Of a stretch of 20,132 nucleotides of DNA, positions 1 through 8,995 are shown piece by piece (position 1 is the first letter of the stretch; each line of letters starts with the position of its first letter). The stretch is taken from NCBI GenBank assembly GCA_038496445.1, contig JALMLS010000567.1, positions 1-20,132 on the forward strand, in the 5' to 3' direction. A program made the position numbers and the translations under genes. The stretch comes from Trichosphaerium sp. ATCC 40318 (taxonomy: Eukaryota > Discosea > Flabellinia > Trichosidae). The notes under the pieces were generated by a model. That model was not told the DNA's origin. It saw nothing but the letters and a program-made list of their open reading frames with translations, and made no database searches.

Positions 1-1
1 T

Positions 2-444
2 CATCTGTTTGGATACATTGGAAGGGTACAGTGTTCTTTTTTTGGTTTCTTTCTTTTTATTATTAACGTGGTGTTTGTTTAGTTGTGGAAAACGTGTCGT
101 TGCTTTGGCTTCTGATGCTGGTAAGTTTACTTTTTAAACATCAGAAAATAATAAGAATGCCTTTTCGTGGCAGTTTCCGCCTTGGATTACCAACAGAACT
201 CAGTTGTAACCTTTTTTTAGGTGTAGCACTCACCAAAGCTGGCGCTGTGTACCCACACTTCCATGATCCTAGGTACAGATATTTAGTTCTTTTTTTTCTT
301 TATTTGGCTCATTTTTCTTGTTGTAGAGATCAAACATTGCGTATTGCTCCTTCTTTGCCTCCTGTTGCAGATTTGAAATTGGCAGCTAAAGGGCTTACCA
401 TATGCATTCAACTTGCTTCATTGGAGAAGCTTTTAGCTAATTAG
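2..444 (+). CDS. PF12897-type aminotransferase, C-terminal end (5' end outside window)
   Basis: Four exons (2-25, 83-120, 221-272, 327-444) joined through introns 26-82, 121-220 and 273-326, all GT-AG and all closing in phase. The joined tail reads LDTLEGCGKRVVALASDAGV, then KAGAVYPHFHDPRDQTLRIA, then PSLPPVADLKLAAKG and ends LASLEKLLAN. This matches the end of the PLP-dependent fold-type I aminotransferases known as Aminotran_MocR/Asp_aminotransf (PF12897), mostly bacterial enzymes, where GVxLTxAGAxxPxxxDPxDxxIRIAPSxPP is a typical stretch. The Arg of the RIAPS segment corresponds to the substrate-carboxylate arginine of fold-type I enzymes; that assignment is inference. The PLP lysine lies outside the window. 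AATAAA follows at 506-511. The family call rests on recognition without a search. Confidence 0.8.
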
Positions 445-1060
445 TATTACCAAAACGAATGCGAAGACGCTGACGTTTCTGCAATTTTTTTTCGAGATAA
501 GCCTAAATAAATGTTATGTTTTAGTGCATCGTTCTACCTACTGAAGTAATTTATTCTCAAAAAAACATAGCTAGTACATTAACAAGAACCTTATAGAGCA
601 ATATCGCGTTTTTATTGCGTATTTACAAAATACCAGTTTGGCTGTCAAACTTGTACCATTCAGTGAATATTTTTTATTGTAAGATTGAAACGGTTTATGT
701 AAATTATTCAAAATTCTGATTTTATCACGAAGTTGACAACTGCTCCTATTACTTACCTTTTGGCCGACAGTAAACATGGACGGAGAAGTAATAACAGCGA
801 ATATTGAACCAAGTTCCACTATACCCAACGAGCTATGGTTTATGATGTTTAACGTGCGTTTGACACGCGTAATACAAAACCGTTTACAAGATAGCGATTT
901 CGCAGCGCTTTCAATCAGTTCCAACTAAACCATCACTAGGAGGTTCCTGATACCTGCTTACGCAATATAGCATGTGTTTGCGTACGTTTACCTAATTCTA
1001 CAAGTTTAACAACTTACAATCGGTTTAGCGCCAGTGGTACCACATTAGTCGCTATTTTAA
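445..1060. other. Intergenic region between aminotransferase and SNF2-like gene
   Basis: It holds the aminotransferase 3' UTR with AATAAA at 506-511. A 50-codon plus-strand frame at 776-928 begins MDGEVITANIEPSSTIPNEL and vaguely recalls the start of an F-box, but it ends quickly with no continuation I could splice. A minus-strand frame at 571-924 has no recognisable domain. I see no RNA gene. Confidence 0.5.
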
Positions 1061-3453
1061 ATGGTACAAAGAGCGTTACAATATTGTTTGAGCCTTTTCT
1101 GTCCTGCTATGTCCCGTTTTTTCACCAAGTACTTTAGGGTCGTTTTGACTACTTATGTCTTACGTCAGTACTCAAAACAAAGCATTGCATACTTCTTGAA
1201 GCTCAAAACCGAGCGGGTTTTCAAGCATGTTAAAATAAGTGAGAATTCAGATGCACACAAAATTCTTGAAGCAATGCGTATGCATCCGGAACTTCTCAAG
1301 TATTCTCTTAAGAAAACTAAGAGTGAAGACCTGGGTATTGTTTTTCATATTAACAGGAAGCTGTACGTTTTTTAGTTATGAGTTTGAACAAAGACAATCA
1401 AAAACTCCGAACTGGTGTCTTTCAGAAAACTAATTGTTTTCGTTTTTTTTCTTAGGTTGGAACAGATGATTTATGATGGAGAACCTTCTGTACCATTTCT
1501 TGTTCAAGTACTTCATAAATACCTTACGGCTGATTTGAAATACTTCTACGACCTTAAATACACAGAGGTAAGCGAGAAATTTTCTTCAAAAACACTGACT
1601 AGTTTGATTAAAGGTTGTTGATGTTCACTCAACTTTCTGGTCACAGTACAATCAAGACCTTAAAAAAAAAGTATCACAGGACTACTATTTGCCAACGGTA
1701 CAGTTACATAGCTTACTACATATATGATGACATAGATCTTAGGTGGCTTCTAGTACATTAGAGAAACCGGCTGCATTAAAATTGAATCTTCACAAGCATC
1801 AATATGATGCTATTTCTTGGATGGCGCATGGTGAAGATAACTTTCATAAGGGTAAGACGAATTTACTTTTGATTTGATTTAACGTTGTTCATTTTGATGT
1901 AGAGTTTTCGTATTGTACTCTTGCTCAATGGCCTAAACTTCGGTTGAATGCTTTCTATGACCTTGGTAAAAAACAGTTTGTTCCAGAACCAGAAAAGATG
2001 TACAAAGTCTCATTTGAAGGTACAACAAATCAACTATGTTGACAACCTCAAACAAATATTGTAGGTGGTGTTCTGGCAGCTAAAGATGCGCTTGGTACAA
2101 AAATGAAAGGTAAACAGATGCGCTGATAAATGAAACTAACTTGTGTCTACACTAGTGCTGGGTTTGATTCTTTCTAAGCCAGCACCTAAATGGGAAGATG
2201 ATTATTTCAAGCTAGATAATAAAAAGTTGGAGCCTCTTTGGAAGACAAAAGCAACTCTTATAATAACACAAAGTCATTCGTCTTGTTACTGGTTTGAAGT
2301 ATTTAATAGTCACATAAAGGAGGACTATGGACTAAAAATTGTACTTGTGACAACAGCAAAACAGTACAAGAATTACACACAAAAAGATATTTTGGATGCA
2401 GGTATGAAAAGCAAGCTTGGAAGATTGTTAGTTTTCTGATTTTATTCCAGATGTTGTGATCATATCCCACACGTTTTTGCGTAACCCAAGTTACATAAAT
2501 GTTGGTATGACAAGTGTTGCAACTTGTATTGCTACAAAGAAGCCGTTTGTAAGAATAAGAAGGATGCTCACAAATCGTCAACGTATGTCTAGAACAAGTA
2601 AACTGAGCAACATGAGGAAGGTAAGTGGGTTTAAATGAATTCAAAAAGTCATGCCTTCAAGCCATTTTATCTATCATTTTAACATTGTTGTTAAGGAAGC
2701 AAATGAACGTGAAGATGGAGGATCTTGTTTCCCTTTTGTCTTGAATAATTTTTACTGGCATCGTATCATCCTTGATGAAGGACATAACGTCCTTGAGAAA
2801 CAAGACCATTTCTACTTTGAAGAATTGTGTTCGTTTGAAGGAAGATCAAGGTGGGTTGCAAACGAAACACGTTTTCCAAACTGGTACGGTATCATTTCTA
2901 TCTGTTCTTTCTTCTACTTTCGTTTTAGGTGAACCAGACCCTATTTACTCTTCTTTTTAGGCTTACGATCAGTGGTACAATGAAATTCTTACGAGTCAAA
3001 TCTGATGATCCGAAGTTTAAAATCTATAACAGTCCAAACACACAAGAACAAGCATACTCAAAGTTCGTCTTTTTTTTTTCTACGGTTTTTTTTTTGTAAA
3101 ATCAAATGTTGTATTGACTAACTTATTACTGTAGCTATGTTATTGCTGATAAGCTATTCTCTAACCTCTATTGGTAAGAAACTACTTATTTTATACTCAA
3201 GTGTGAACTTACCAGTTAATGTTTCTGTAGGAGATGTAACACAAAACTAAGTACTAAAAACGAAATCCGTCTTGTAAATTTCAACATCAAGGAGCGCTCA
3301 ACCACTGGACGTAGAATCCTTCGTCCAAAGACTCGCCGGAGATCAATGGCAAGTAATGGAGACAAGATGATGGCAAATAATTTTGCAGCCATGAATATTA
3401 TGAAGGCCTATAGGTATACTGTTGATCGTAGTAAAAAGCACTTTGAACATTAA
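1061..3453 (+). CDS. SNF2-like ATPase N-lobe protein with degenerate motifs (probable pseudoenzyme)
   Basis: Twelve exons: 1061-1362, 1456-1567, 1647-1697, 1743-1851, 1903-2019, 2065-2109, 2156-2401, 2451-2620, 2696-2883, 2961-3062, 3135-3173 and 3231-3453. All junctions keep phase and give about 567 aa. SNF2 N-lobe landmarks occur in order: LHKHQYDAISWM (Q-motif-like), GGVLAAKDALGTKMKV where GGILADEMGLGKTIQV is usual (residues ~231-246), ATLIITQSH (motif Ia), DADVVIISHTFLRNPS, FYWHRIILDEGH (motif II, ~411-414), RWVANETRFPN where RWxxTGTPxxN is usual (~436-446), KFLRV, then YWRCNTK and a line like 'EIxLVxFxxxER'. The Walker A Lys is Thr and the TGTP motif is lost, while DExH is kept. No C-terminal RecA lobe follows; the protein ends in a basic tail. 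The start Met and the GTTCGT donor after exon 10 are the least certain parts. Confidence 0.72.
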
Positions 3454-3466
3454 AACCACGTGATAC

Positions 3467-3616
3467 GTTAAAGTCTCAAAAATAAAAAAATAAGTTGAAA
3501 GCAAAATGAAAGTCCAAGTTGCTTTTCTTCTCTTCTCCTCTCTTATGGTGTTAGCTGCATATCAGTGCGCTTACCAAACACTACCGAAAATAAGAAACAA
3601 TACTGTACATCAATGA
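3467..3616 (+). pseudogene. Relic of the 5' end of the secreted JAMM-like gene
   Basis: An ATG at 3506 opens MKVQVAFLLFSSLMVLAAYQ then CAYQTLPK, nearly the same as the signal peptide and first residues of the gene at 7441 (MKMKVQAAFLLFSSFIVLSA, SQCAWQTQP). The A-rich leader before the ATG is shared too (3477-3500 versus about 7415-7440). The frame stops after 36 codons at 3614-3616 and nothing downstream matches the rest of the gene, so this is a truncated copy of promoter plus signal-peptide exon. It might be expressed as a short secreted peptide, but I see no support for that. Confidence 0.7.
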
Positions 3617-3678
3617 AAAACCAAGGCCTTAAGACAATGTCATTTCCACCTAGAGCACGCTTCCGTACTATCACTGTA

Positions 3679-3835
3679 GTTTTTCCACTGTACAAATTCC
3701 TACCTAGTACTCGGTAAAACTGCAGTATACACTTGAGATACAAATCGTTGCTCGCTGAGAAATGTTAAAACCGCCGAAATCCAGCAGCTATGTACTCTAG
3801 CGCTGGTTTTAGATGTCAATGTTGGCTGTAAACAC
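3679..3835. repeat. Dispersed repeat, copy A
   Basis: It resembles 15306-15490 in the same orientation. Shared islands include CCTAGTACTNGGTAAAAC, a stretch GTATACNCTTGAGATACA, then CAGCTAT and GGTTTTNGATNTCAATGTTG, separated by small indels. No coding frame is conserved between the copies. The repeat lies 3' of the stalked surface gene on the opposite strand. Its nature (decayed transposon, UTR piece or non-coding RNA) is unknown. Confidence 0.65.
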
Positions 3836-3976
3836 TGGAAAACTTGTTTGGTGGACTCAGTATTGTGGTCATCGATGTTTTCGTTTACAGCGTCCAAGAA
3901 TCCTTTCATATGTCTTACAAGTAAAAAATTAATGAGAGGCCGTTAAGAAAACAACAAACGTAATACAAAAACGACA

Positions 3977-4129
3977 AATATTTATTGGAGAAAACAGAAC
4001 AAACCAAGAAGAATTAACATATTGAACAGTATGTAGAGTTTTGTTGTTGTAGAACTTGATGTTACTGACACGAATGTTGGGGTTGTTGTAGGGTTTGAAG
4101 GCTGTGTTGGTATTCCAGCTGTAGGTGTT
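3977..4129. repeat. 153-nt block shared with 19371-19523, copy 1
   Basis: Read base by base, this block matches 19371-19523 without a mismatch that I could find. It covers the 3' UTR edge, the stop codon, the GPI-type C-terminus and the end of the Thr/Pro stalk of the minus-strand surface gene. Sequence on both sides differs from the other copy. Confidence 0.9.
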
Positions 4130-6867
4130 GTAGTAGTTGGCGGTAGCGTTGTTGGTATTGATGTAGTTGTTGGACTTTGTGGAACTGTCGGTGGAGGTGT
4201 ATTTGCTAAGGCTGTTGGTGATGCTGTTGAGGGAGTACTTGTAGTTGGTGCAATACTTGTAGGTGGTAGGGTTGTTGGAGTCTCTCTGGTAGGTGATTCC
4301 GTTGTCGGTGGGAGTGTGCCTGGTTGTAGCGTAGTTGGTGGCATAGTCGTTGGAGCAAGAGCTGGTGCTGCTGTTGTTGGTGGTAGCGTTGTTGGATTCG
4401 TTGTGGTGGGCGATGCTGTTGTTGGAGATAATGTTGTTGGATTCGCTGTGGTAGGCGATGCTGTTGTTGGAGGTAGAGTCGTTGGAGGCAGAGTCGTTGG
4501 AGGTAGTGTTGTTGGAGGTAGAGTAGTTGGAGGCAGTGTTGTTGGGGTCTCTGTGGTAGGCGATGCCGTTGTTGGAGGTAGAGTTGTTGGAGGTAGAGTT
4601 GTTGGAGGTAGAGTCGTTGGAGGTAGTGTTGTTGGAGGTAGTGTTGTTGGAGGCAAAGTTGTAGGTGGTGGCTGAGTAGTTGGCGGTGGAGGAGGGTTGT
4701 ATTTGAAAGCAGAGATTCCCAAACTGACAGTAACATTCTCTTCTGTTTTGATGACAGACAGTGTTGTAGCGTTGATGTGTACTAAGTTGCCATTTCTACA
4801 AGAGCCAACAAGAACATCACTTGATATTGGTGTGATACCTTTTAAGGTAATTGTAAGTTTGAGAACGTAAAAAAAAATGATTGATTGACGTACCTGCCAT
4901 TTCACAATTGGGGATTGATGCTGAAGTATTGGGCAAACATGAACCAGCCATAAAATTAGTTGCTTGAGTTACTTGGTTAGTACCAGCAATATACAGAACG
5001 TCACCGATAATTGTACCTAACACAATTTAGCAAAAAAAGCTTTTTGTAACTAATAGTTGTAGTGTACCACCAGACGCTAGTGTTGTTTGGTCGTTGCAAT
5101 GATGAGAATATTCACAGGTCTCCATATCAATTTCTAGGATGACAGGGCCTAAACTCTCACCAAAAATCCTTCCACTTTCTGCATCTACCATCAAACCAAA
5201 TGTATTAGCGACAACAGTGCAAGTCCTATCCTATTCAAGGAAGTTAATACATAAACAATTTTTCACTGATCAACAAAATGTTTGCAAAAAAGCAACGTAC
5301 GATTTCACATGTGTAAGGATCAACCGTGAATATCCTACTATTTAAATTGATGTATATGACTTTATCGATAGCACTGCTATATGCTAGCGCACTTGGAATA
5401 CTACCCAGACCTGGTGTAGAACAACCTGGTAGAAGGATTAATAAATAAGGTAGAAAACAACAGTAACTTACCACCAGCAATAACATTTGTGTTTGAAATC
5501 ATTCGATAATCAAATCCTGGTTGGTCTTGTACTGTATCTCCTCTTCCAGTGATAAATACATCTATTACACCTCCATCTGGAGCTATTGTAGGTTGTAGAG
5601 TGGGTGCTTCAGTACTAGGTGATGCAGTAGTAAAAGGAGCGATTGTTGTTGACACATCATAGAACATTGATGTGATTATACGTCCATTTGATATACTTGT
5701 GGAGTAGGCTGATATTGCTCCTGTGTTGATATTAAATTTGCTGAAGCCGAAAATAGACGATGTAACCACTTCATCATCTGAAATAAAAGCGAGTGCTAAG
5801 AAGAGTAAATCAGAAAAAAAGGAACTTAAGACATTACAAACACATACCAGCAGGGGGAAAAGGTATTGCGAGAGTGCCTGTTGTAGAAGATGCAATACAA
5901 TTTGGTGCATTAAAAGAAGGAATAACTGATATTAATCCATTAATACTACTTGCTACCAGTGTTGAATCGCTAAACACGACTATAGATTGAAAGCAATTAG
6001 TAGTGGAACATAAAAGTACAAATACGTTTAACTCTTTTGTAAAGTACGAAAATAAACGAACGAAAAAAAACGTAGCCGGCAGTTTTCCAACCTGTAGTCT
6101 TTCCAAAAAAGGAGATGAGGAATTTCAGAAAATAAAAAATATTGTTTTGCGAAATACTCGTTTTGTAACGTAGCAAATGTAATCGAGACGCACGCGCTGA
6201 TCCTGAGGCAGTTAAATTAGCTTCACAGGCAAGGGAAAAAGTGATATCAGTCGTATTGCAGGTTGAGTAGTCTATTTCGGTAAAAAACGTAGTTCCGATT
6301 TCATTTGCTGCACTACTAATGGCGTAAAGTATCTCAGTGTTTGGATCTACGCTTATTGAAGAGAACCCGAAGCTTAAATTGCATTCCTCCTATAGTTAGT
6401 TTTAATATTGTGTTTGCTTGAAACTGAGGTTAAATAGACCAAGGCTATCGCTCTCGGGTAGAATTAGAAAATAAAACACAAATGTAGGAGCGATAGCCGA
6501 CTTTGAGTATTTGAACGTTGCAATTCTCTTGAAAGACGTGCGTACTTGTATTTGACATGTATAAGGGTCCATAATAAGGAGGGTTGAGGCTATTGGGTTT
6601 TGTTGAGGTGTTGCAACAAAAAGCAAGTTTTTAGAAGGCAAGTATGTCATTGTTCTTACCCCTGGGATTGAGCATGCTACGATAATTTGTTAAAAAAATA
6701 TAAATACTTTTTTTGTGATACGTACAGTGTACAACTATGTTATCGTTTGCAATCATGCGTATTTGGATTCCACTGGGATCAGAATTTATAAAGGCGTTAG
6801 GGGTTTGTGTTGCGGCCAACCCGATAATGATGGCGACGAGAACAAATGCATGTCCACTGTAATTCAT
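3982..6867 (-). CDS. Secreted stalked surface protein: propeller-like ectodomain, Thr/Pro mucin stalk, probable GPI anchor
   Basis: Nine exons in transcript order: 6867-6726, 6676-6546, 6389-6194, 5979-5848, 5795-5472, 5425-5301, 5230-5068, 5016-4894 and 4838-3982. Total 2193 nt, 730 aa, with every phase closing. The N-terminus MNYSGHAFVLVAIIIGLAAT is a signal peptide. The ectodomain (to about residue 490) has repeated units in which a hydrophobic strand precedes a Cys motif: MDPYTCQI, EIDYSTCNT, FTVDPYTCEI and EIDMETCEY. This suggests beta-propeller-like blades, which is inference. A pentaproline leads into a stalk of TTLPP units of about 200 residues, likely O-glycosylated. The C-terminus SSSTTTKLYILFNMLILLG plus a few hydrophobic residues, with no cytoplasmic tail, fits a GPI signal. 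AATAAA overlaps the stop codon (3981-3986). No known family recognised. Confidence 0.82.
4200..4690 (-). repeat. 15-nt tandem repeat encoding TTLPP units
   Basis: On the plus strand the unit is GTTGGAGGTAGAGTT with variants, reading as Thr-Thr-Leu-Pro-Pro on the minus strand. The array is cleanest at about 4465-4660 and degenerate towards 4200, where TTASP, TTxNP and TTETP variants appear. It forms the mucin-like stalk. It also leaves open reading frames in other frames, including a Val-Gly-rich plus-strand frame that is an artefact. Confidence 0.9.
6443..6498. other. Inverted repeat within an intron
   Basis: GGCTATCGCTC (6443-6453) and GAGCGATAGCC (about 6488-6498) are exact complements of 11 bp separated by about 34 nt. 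They lie inside intron 2 (6390-6545) of the stalked surface gene, which at 156 nt is about three times the usual intron here. The RNA hairpin could bring the splice sites together or be chance. Confidence 0.6.
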
Positions 6868-7234
6868 TGCAAGTTATGCTTTGCTTGTTATGTTGGTACA
6901 ATTTTGTTTTTGGTTAGCTAAAACCGGGTCCAAAAATAGAGTGTGTTCCTAATTATTCTATTATTCAGAAAAAAATTCCACTTCCGTTTTTTTGCATTTA
7001 GTTATCATCTGATATCCTGCACAGCATCAATCATCAATTTGACAACAAACTTTCTTGGATAAAAGTGACTAGGCCTCATACGCTTATTTACGCGTAGAAT
7101 AGCGGACCTAGAGTATGTACAAGGTCGTTTGTGGAGTTTTACCAGAAAGGAGATTTTATAACTTCTTACACGAGTTGCTCCCTTAACATCAATGACAACA
7201 GCGACAAAGAGATTTCATATGAATAACAAGGTAG
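6868..7234. other. Divergent intergenic region
   Basis: This lies between the start of the minus-strand surface gene and the relic and gene of the JAMM-like family on the plus strand. I see no conserved coding frame and no RNA gene. It presumably carries the surface gene promoter. Confidence 0.5.
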
Positions 7235-7385
7235 TGAAATGAAACAATTCCGGAAAATAAGATTCCGTCTGAGTTTGTGTTGCGTACTAACCACTATGCT
7301 ATACCAAACGTATTAACGCTCACTCTGGAGTATGGTGGAACCTGATACGACATTTAGGCCGTGGGTTCTTCAAAAGGCACGTGAA
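7235..7385 (+). pseudogene. Relic of an internal part of the JAMM-like gene
   Basis: 7235-7283 (ending AAGATTCCGTCTGAGTTT) and 7365-7385 (GTGGGTTCTTCAAAAGGCACG) correspond to about 7976-8046 of the intact gene downstream (AAGAATCCATCTGAGTTC and ATGGGTTCTTCAAAAGGCACG). Between the two matching parts the relic has about 80 extra nt that start GTGTTGCGTACTAAC and end near ATTTAG, so they look like an intron that the intact gene lacks at this position. The relic sits directly upstream of the intact gene, a partial tandem duplication. Confidence 0.6.
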
Positions 7386-7440
7386 GTAAAGTACCTAAAA
7401 AGTCTTTGTTTGGTCAAAAATAAAAAAAATTAAGTTGAAA

Positions 7441-8438
7441 ATGAAAATGAAAGTTCAAGCCGCTTTTCTTCTCTTCTCCTCTTTCATCGTTTTATCTGCA
7501 TCTCAATGCGCTTGGCAAACACAACCAACAGTATGGAACACTGTTGGTAAATTCGTTCTTTACAAAATAGATCAACCAAACACGCACGTGATCCTCTGTT
7601 ACCACCTGTTCACTCTTTGTGTCTAATGCTTGTTTTTCTCCTTTTTTAAACGACTTGTTTACATTTCTGTAGTCCTACTCTTCTCGCAACACAGTTGAGT
7701 CCTCCAGCAACACCAACATCATACAATAACTGGAAGAGTTGGGTATTGAAGACTTTTTCATCTGCAGTTGACCCTCTTGACCAACGAGCACTTCTCGAAG
7801 TACGTAAACGCACCAAACGTACAAAGAAAGTAAAACACTAACTTGAAAAAAAAGAGACAACGTAAAATCTTCGCTGGTGCTGGATTGTCAACCAAAAATT
7901 GGGATGTTATGTTGGACGGAAAAGTAGGAACAATATCAAACATCACATGCCTGGAATATCTGTTGTACAACCTCCAAAATGAAAGATTTCCATTAGATAA
8001 GAATCCATCTGAGTTCGGCACATGGGTTCTTCAAAAGGCACGTGACAAAATAAAAAAGTGCCTGGAAAACTTAGCACAATTTGACTTGCGTAATGTTTAG
8101 GGAATGATTGGCGCCTTTATGTACAACTAGGACCTGATGCCAGCGTTTCTCCAACATCACAAATCACAAGTGCTGTAAGCGCAGATATCAGATCAGGATA
8201 CACTTTTGTTTCATTCCTTCACCTTCACCCTTTCTTTCCAAATTTACCAGGTGACATCGCTGGAACATGTGTGCCAAGCGATCCTGACTTGAATACATTC
8301 AAGTACTTCATGCAAAACGAGAACATGAAAAACGCATGGATCTGTAACGGTGTTTCAAGCTTCAAGTTTCCAATGACTCAATGTCTTCCTATCCGGTTCT
8401 TTGACGGGAGTAAAGAATACCACCAATGGATGTCTTGA
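7441..8438 (+). CDS. Secreted protein with JAMM/MPN-like metal-site motif
   Basis: The first ATG (7441) gives MKMKVQAAFLLFSSFIVLSA, a clear signal peptide. The exon 1 to exon 2 junction (7555-7710) is ambiguous. Exon 2 reads ATPTSYNNWKSWVLKTFSSA and ends ALLE at 7799. Exon 3 is 7855-8089 and exon 4 is 8131-8438; the 41-nt intron 8090-8130 closes in phase. Exon 4 carries HLHPF (8220-8234) followed after about 12 residues by PSDPDLNTF (8274-8300). HxHP...PSxxD matches the metal-binding His-x-His and Ser/Asp of JAMM (Mov34/MPN, JAB) metalloproteases. The catalytic Glu expected upstream was not located, so activity is unproven. A secreted JAMM-like protein would be unusual, since the known family is mostly intracellular deubiquitinase- or RadC-like. 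AATAAA lies at 8504-8509. At least three broken copies of parts of this gene lie in the window. Confidence 0.6.
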
Positions 8439-8995
8439 TTGTTTCCCAGACGATCAAAACATTGTAGATCTCACAGCAAGTAACGGCCATGTACACCTAT
8501 TGTAATAAAACAAATACTCGTTGCTGGACTTTTATATCTTATTTCGAACCTTGAGCCATGATGTCTGCGTCTGACAGACCAAGTACCACCTTTGGGAACG
8601 TAACTTACATATGTTCAGAGTATGGCCTGACATAGTTTCAAGCTGAAATATACACACGATACTGTTTCAGGCAAGTCAAAATAATATCTAGTACTAGTAC
8701 ATTTGTGTATCTGAATCGGTATCAATCGAAAGCCCGTTTTCGTTGATAACCTTTGAGACGAAATGGTTTCAATTAAGCAACAATATCCATCCAGCTCCGA
8801 ATTCTTTTCAAGAACACATGACTGCTTTCCAATCAAAAGAGTAGCTACATTGATATTGCCCCGTATGGTGATTTTTTAATAATTATTTATTGAAATACAT
8901 GTTCCTTTTGCGATTAGAGTACTCTCGCAAGGATATCTTTTTTTGAAAAAACTAAAGTCTAAACATCTTGATTACATCAAGATAGTTACCATATT
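8439..8995. other. Intergenic region between convergent genes
   Basis: It contains the AATAAA of the plus-strand JAMM-like gene at 8504-8509 and a minus-strand AATAAA at 8886-8891 usable by the filamin-like gene. A minus-strand frame at 8615-8836 has no recognisable domain. I see nothing else. Confidence 0.5.

Noticed and set aside
571-924. 117-codon minus-strand frame.
   Set aside because: No recognisable domain, signal peptide or splice partner; it overlaps AT-rich intergenic sequence.
776-928. 50-codon frame resembling an F-box start (STIPNELWFMMF).
   Set aside because: Too short, no LRR or further exon follows; left as a note in the intergenic entry.
2851-2960. Alternative donor GTGGGT at 2851 in the SNF2-like gene.
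   Set aside because: In phase, but it removes RWVANETRFPN, which aligns residue for residue with the RWxxTGTPxxN motif; the donor at 2884 keeps it.
4316-4675. Plus-strand Val-Gly-rich open frame opposite the Thr/Pro stalk; likewise 19557-20030.
   Set aside because: Products of reading a 15-nt repeat in the wrong strand; the minus-strand frame has signal peptide, introns, stalk and GPI signal.
4200-4690. Evenly spaced repeats as a possible CRISPR array.
   Set aside because: The units are contiguous 15-nt coding repeats without unique spacers.
4206-4736. Minus-strand Gln/Leu-rich frames inside the stalks (also 19522-19899).
   Set aside because: Frame-shifted readings of the same tandem repeats, with no splice context.
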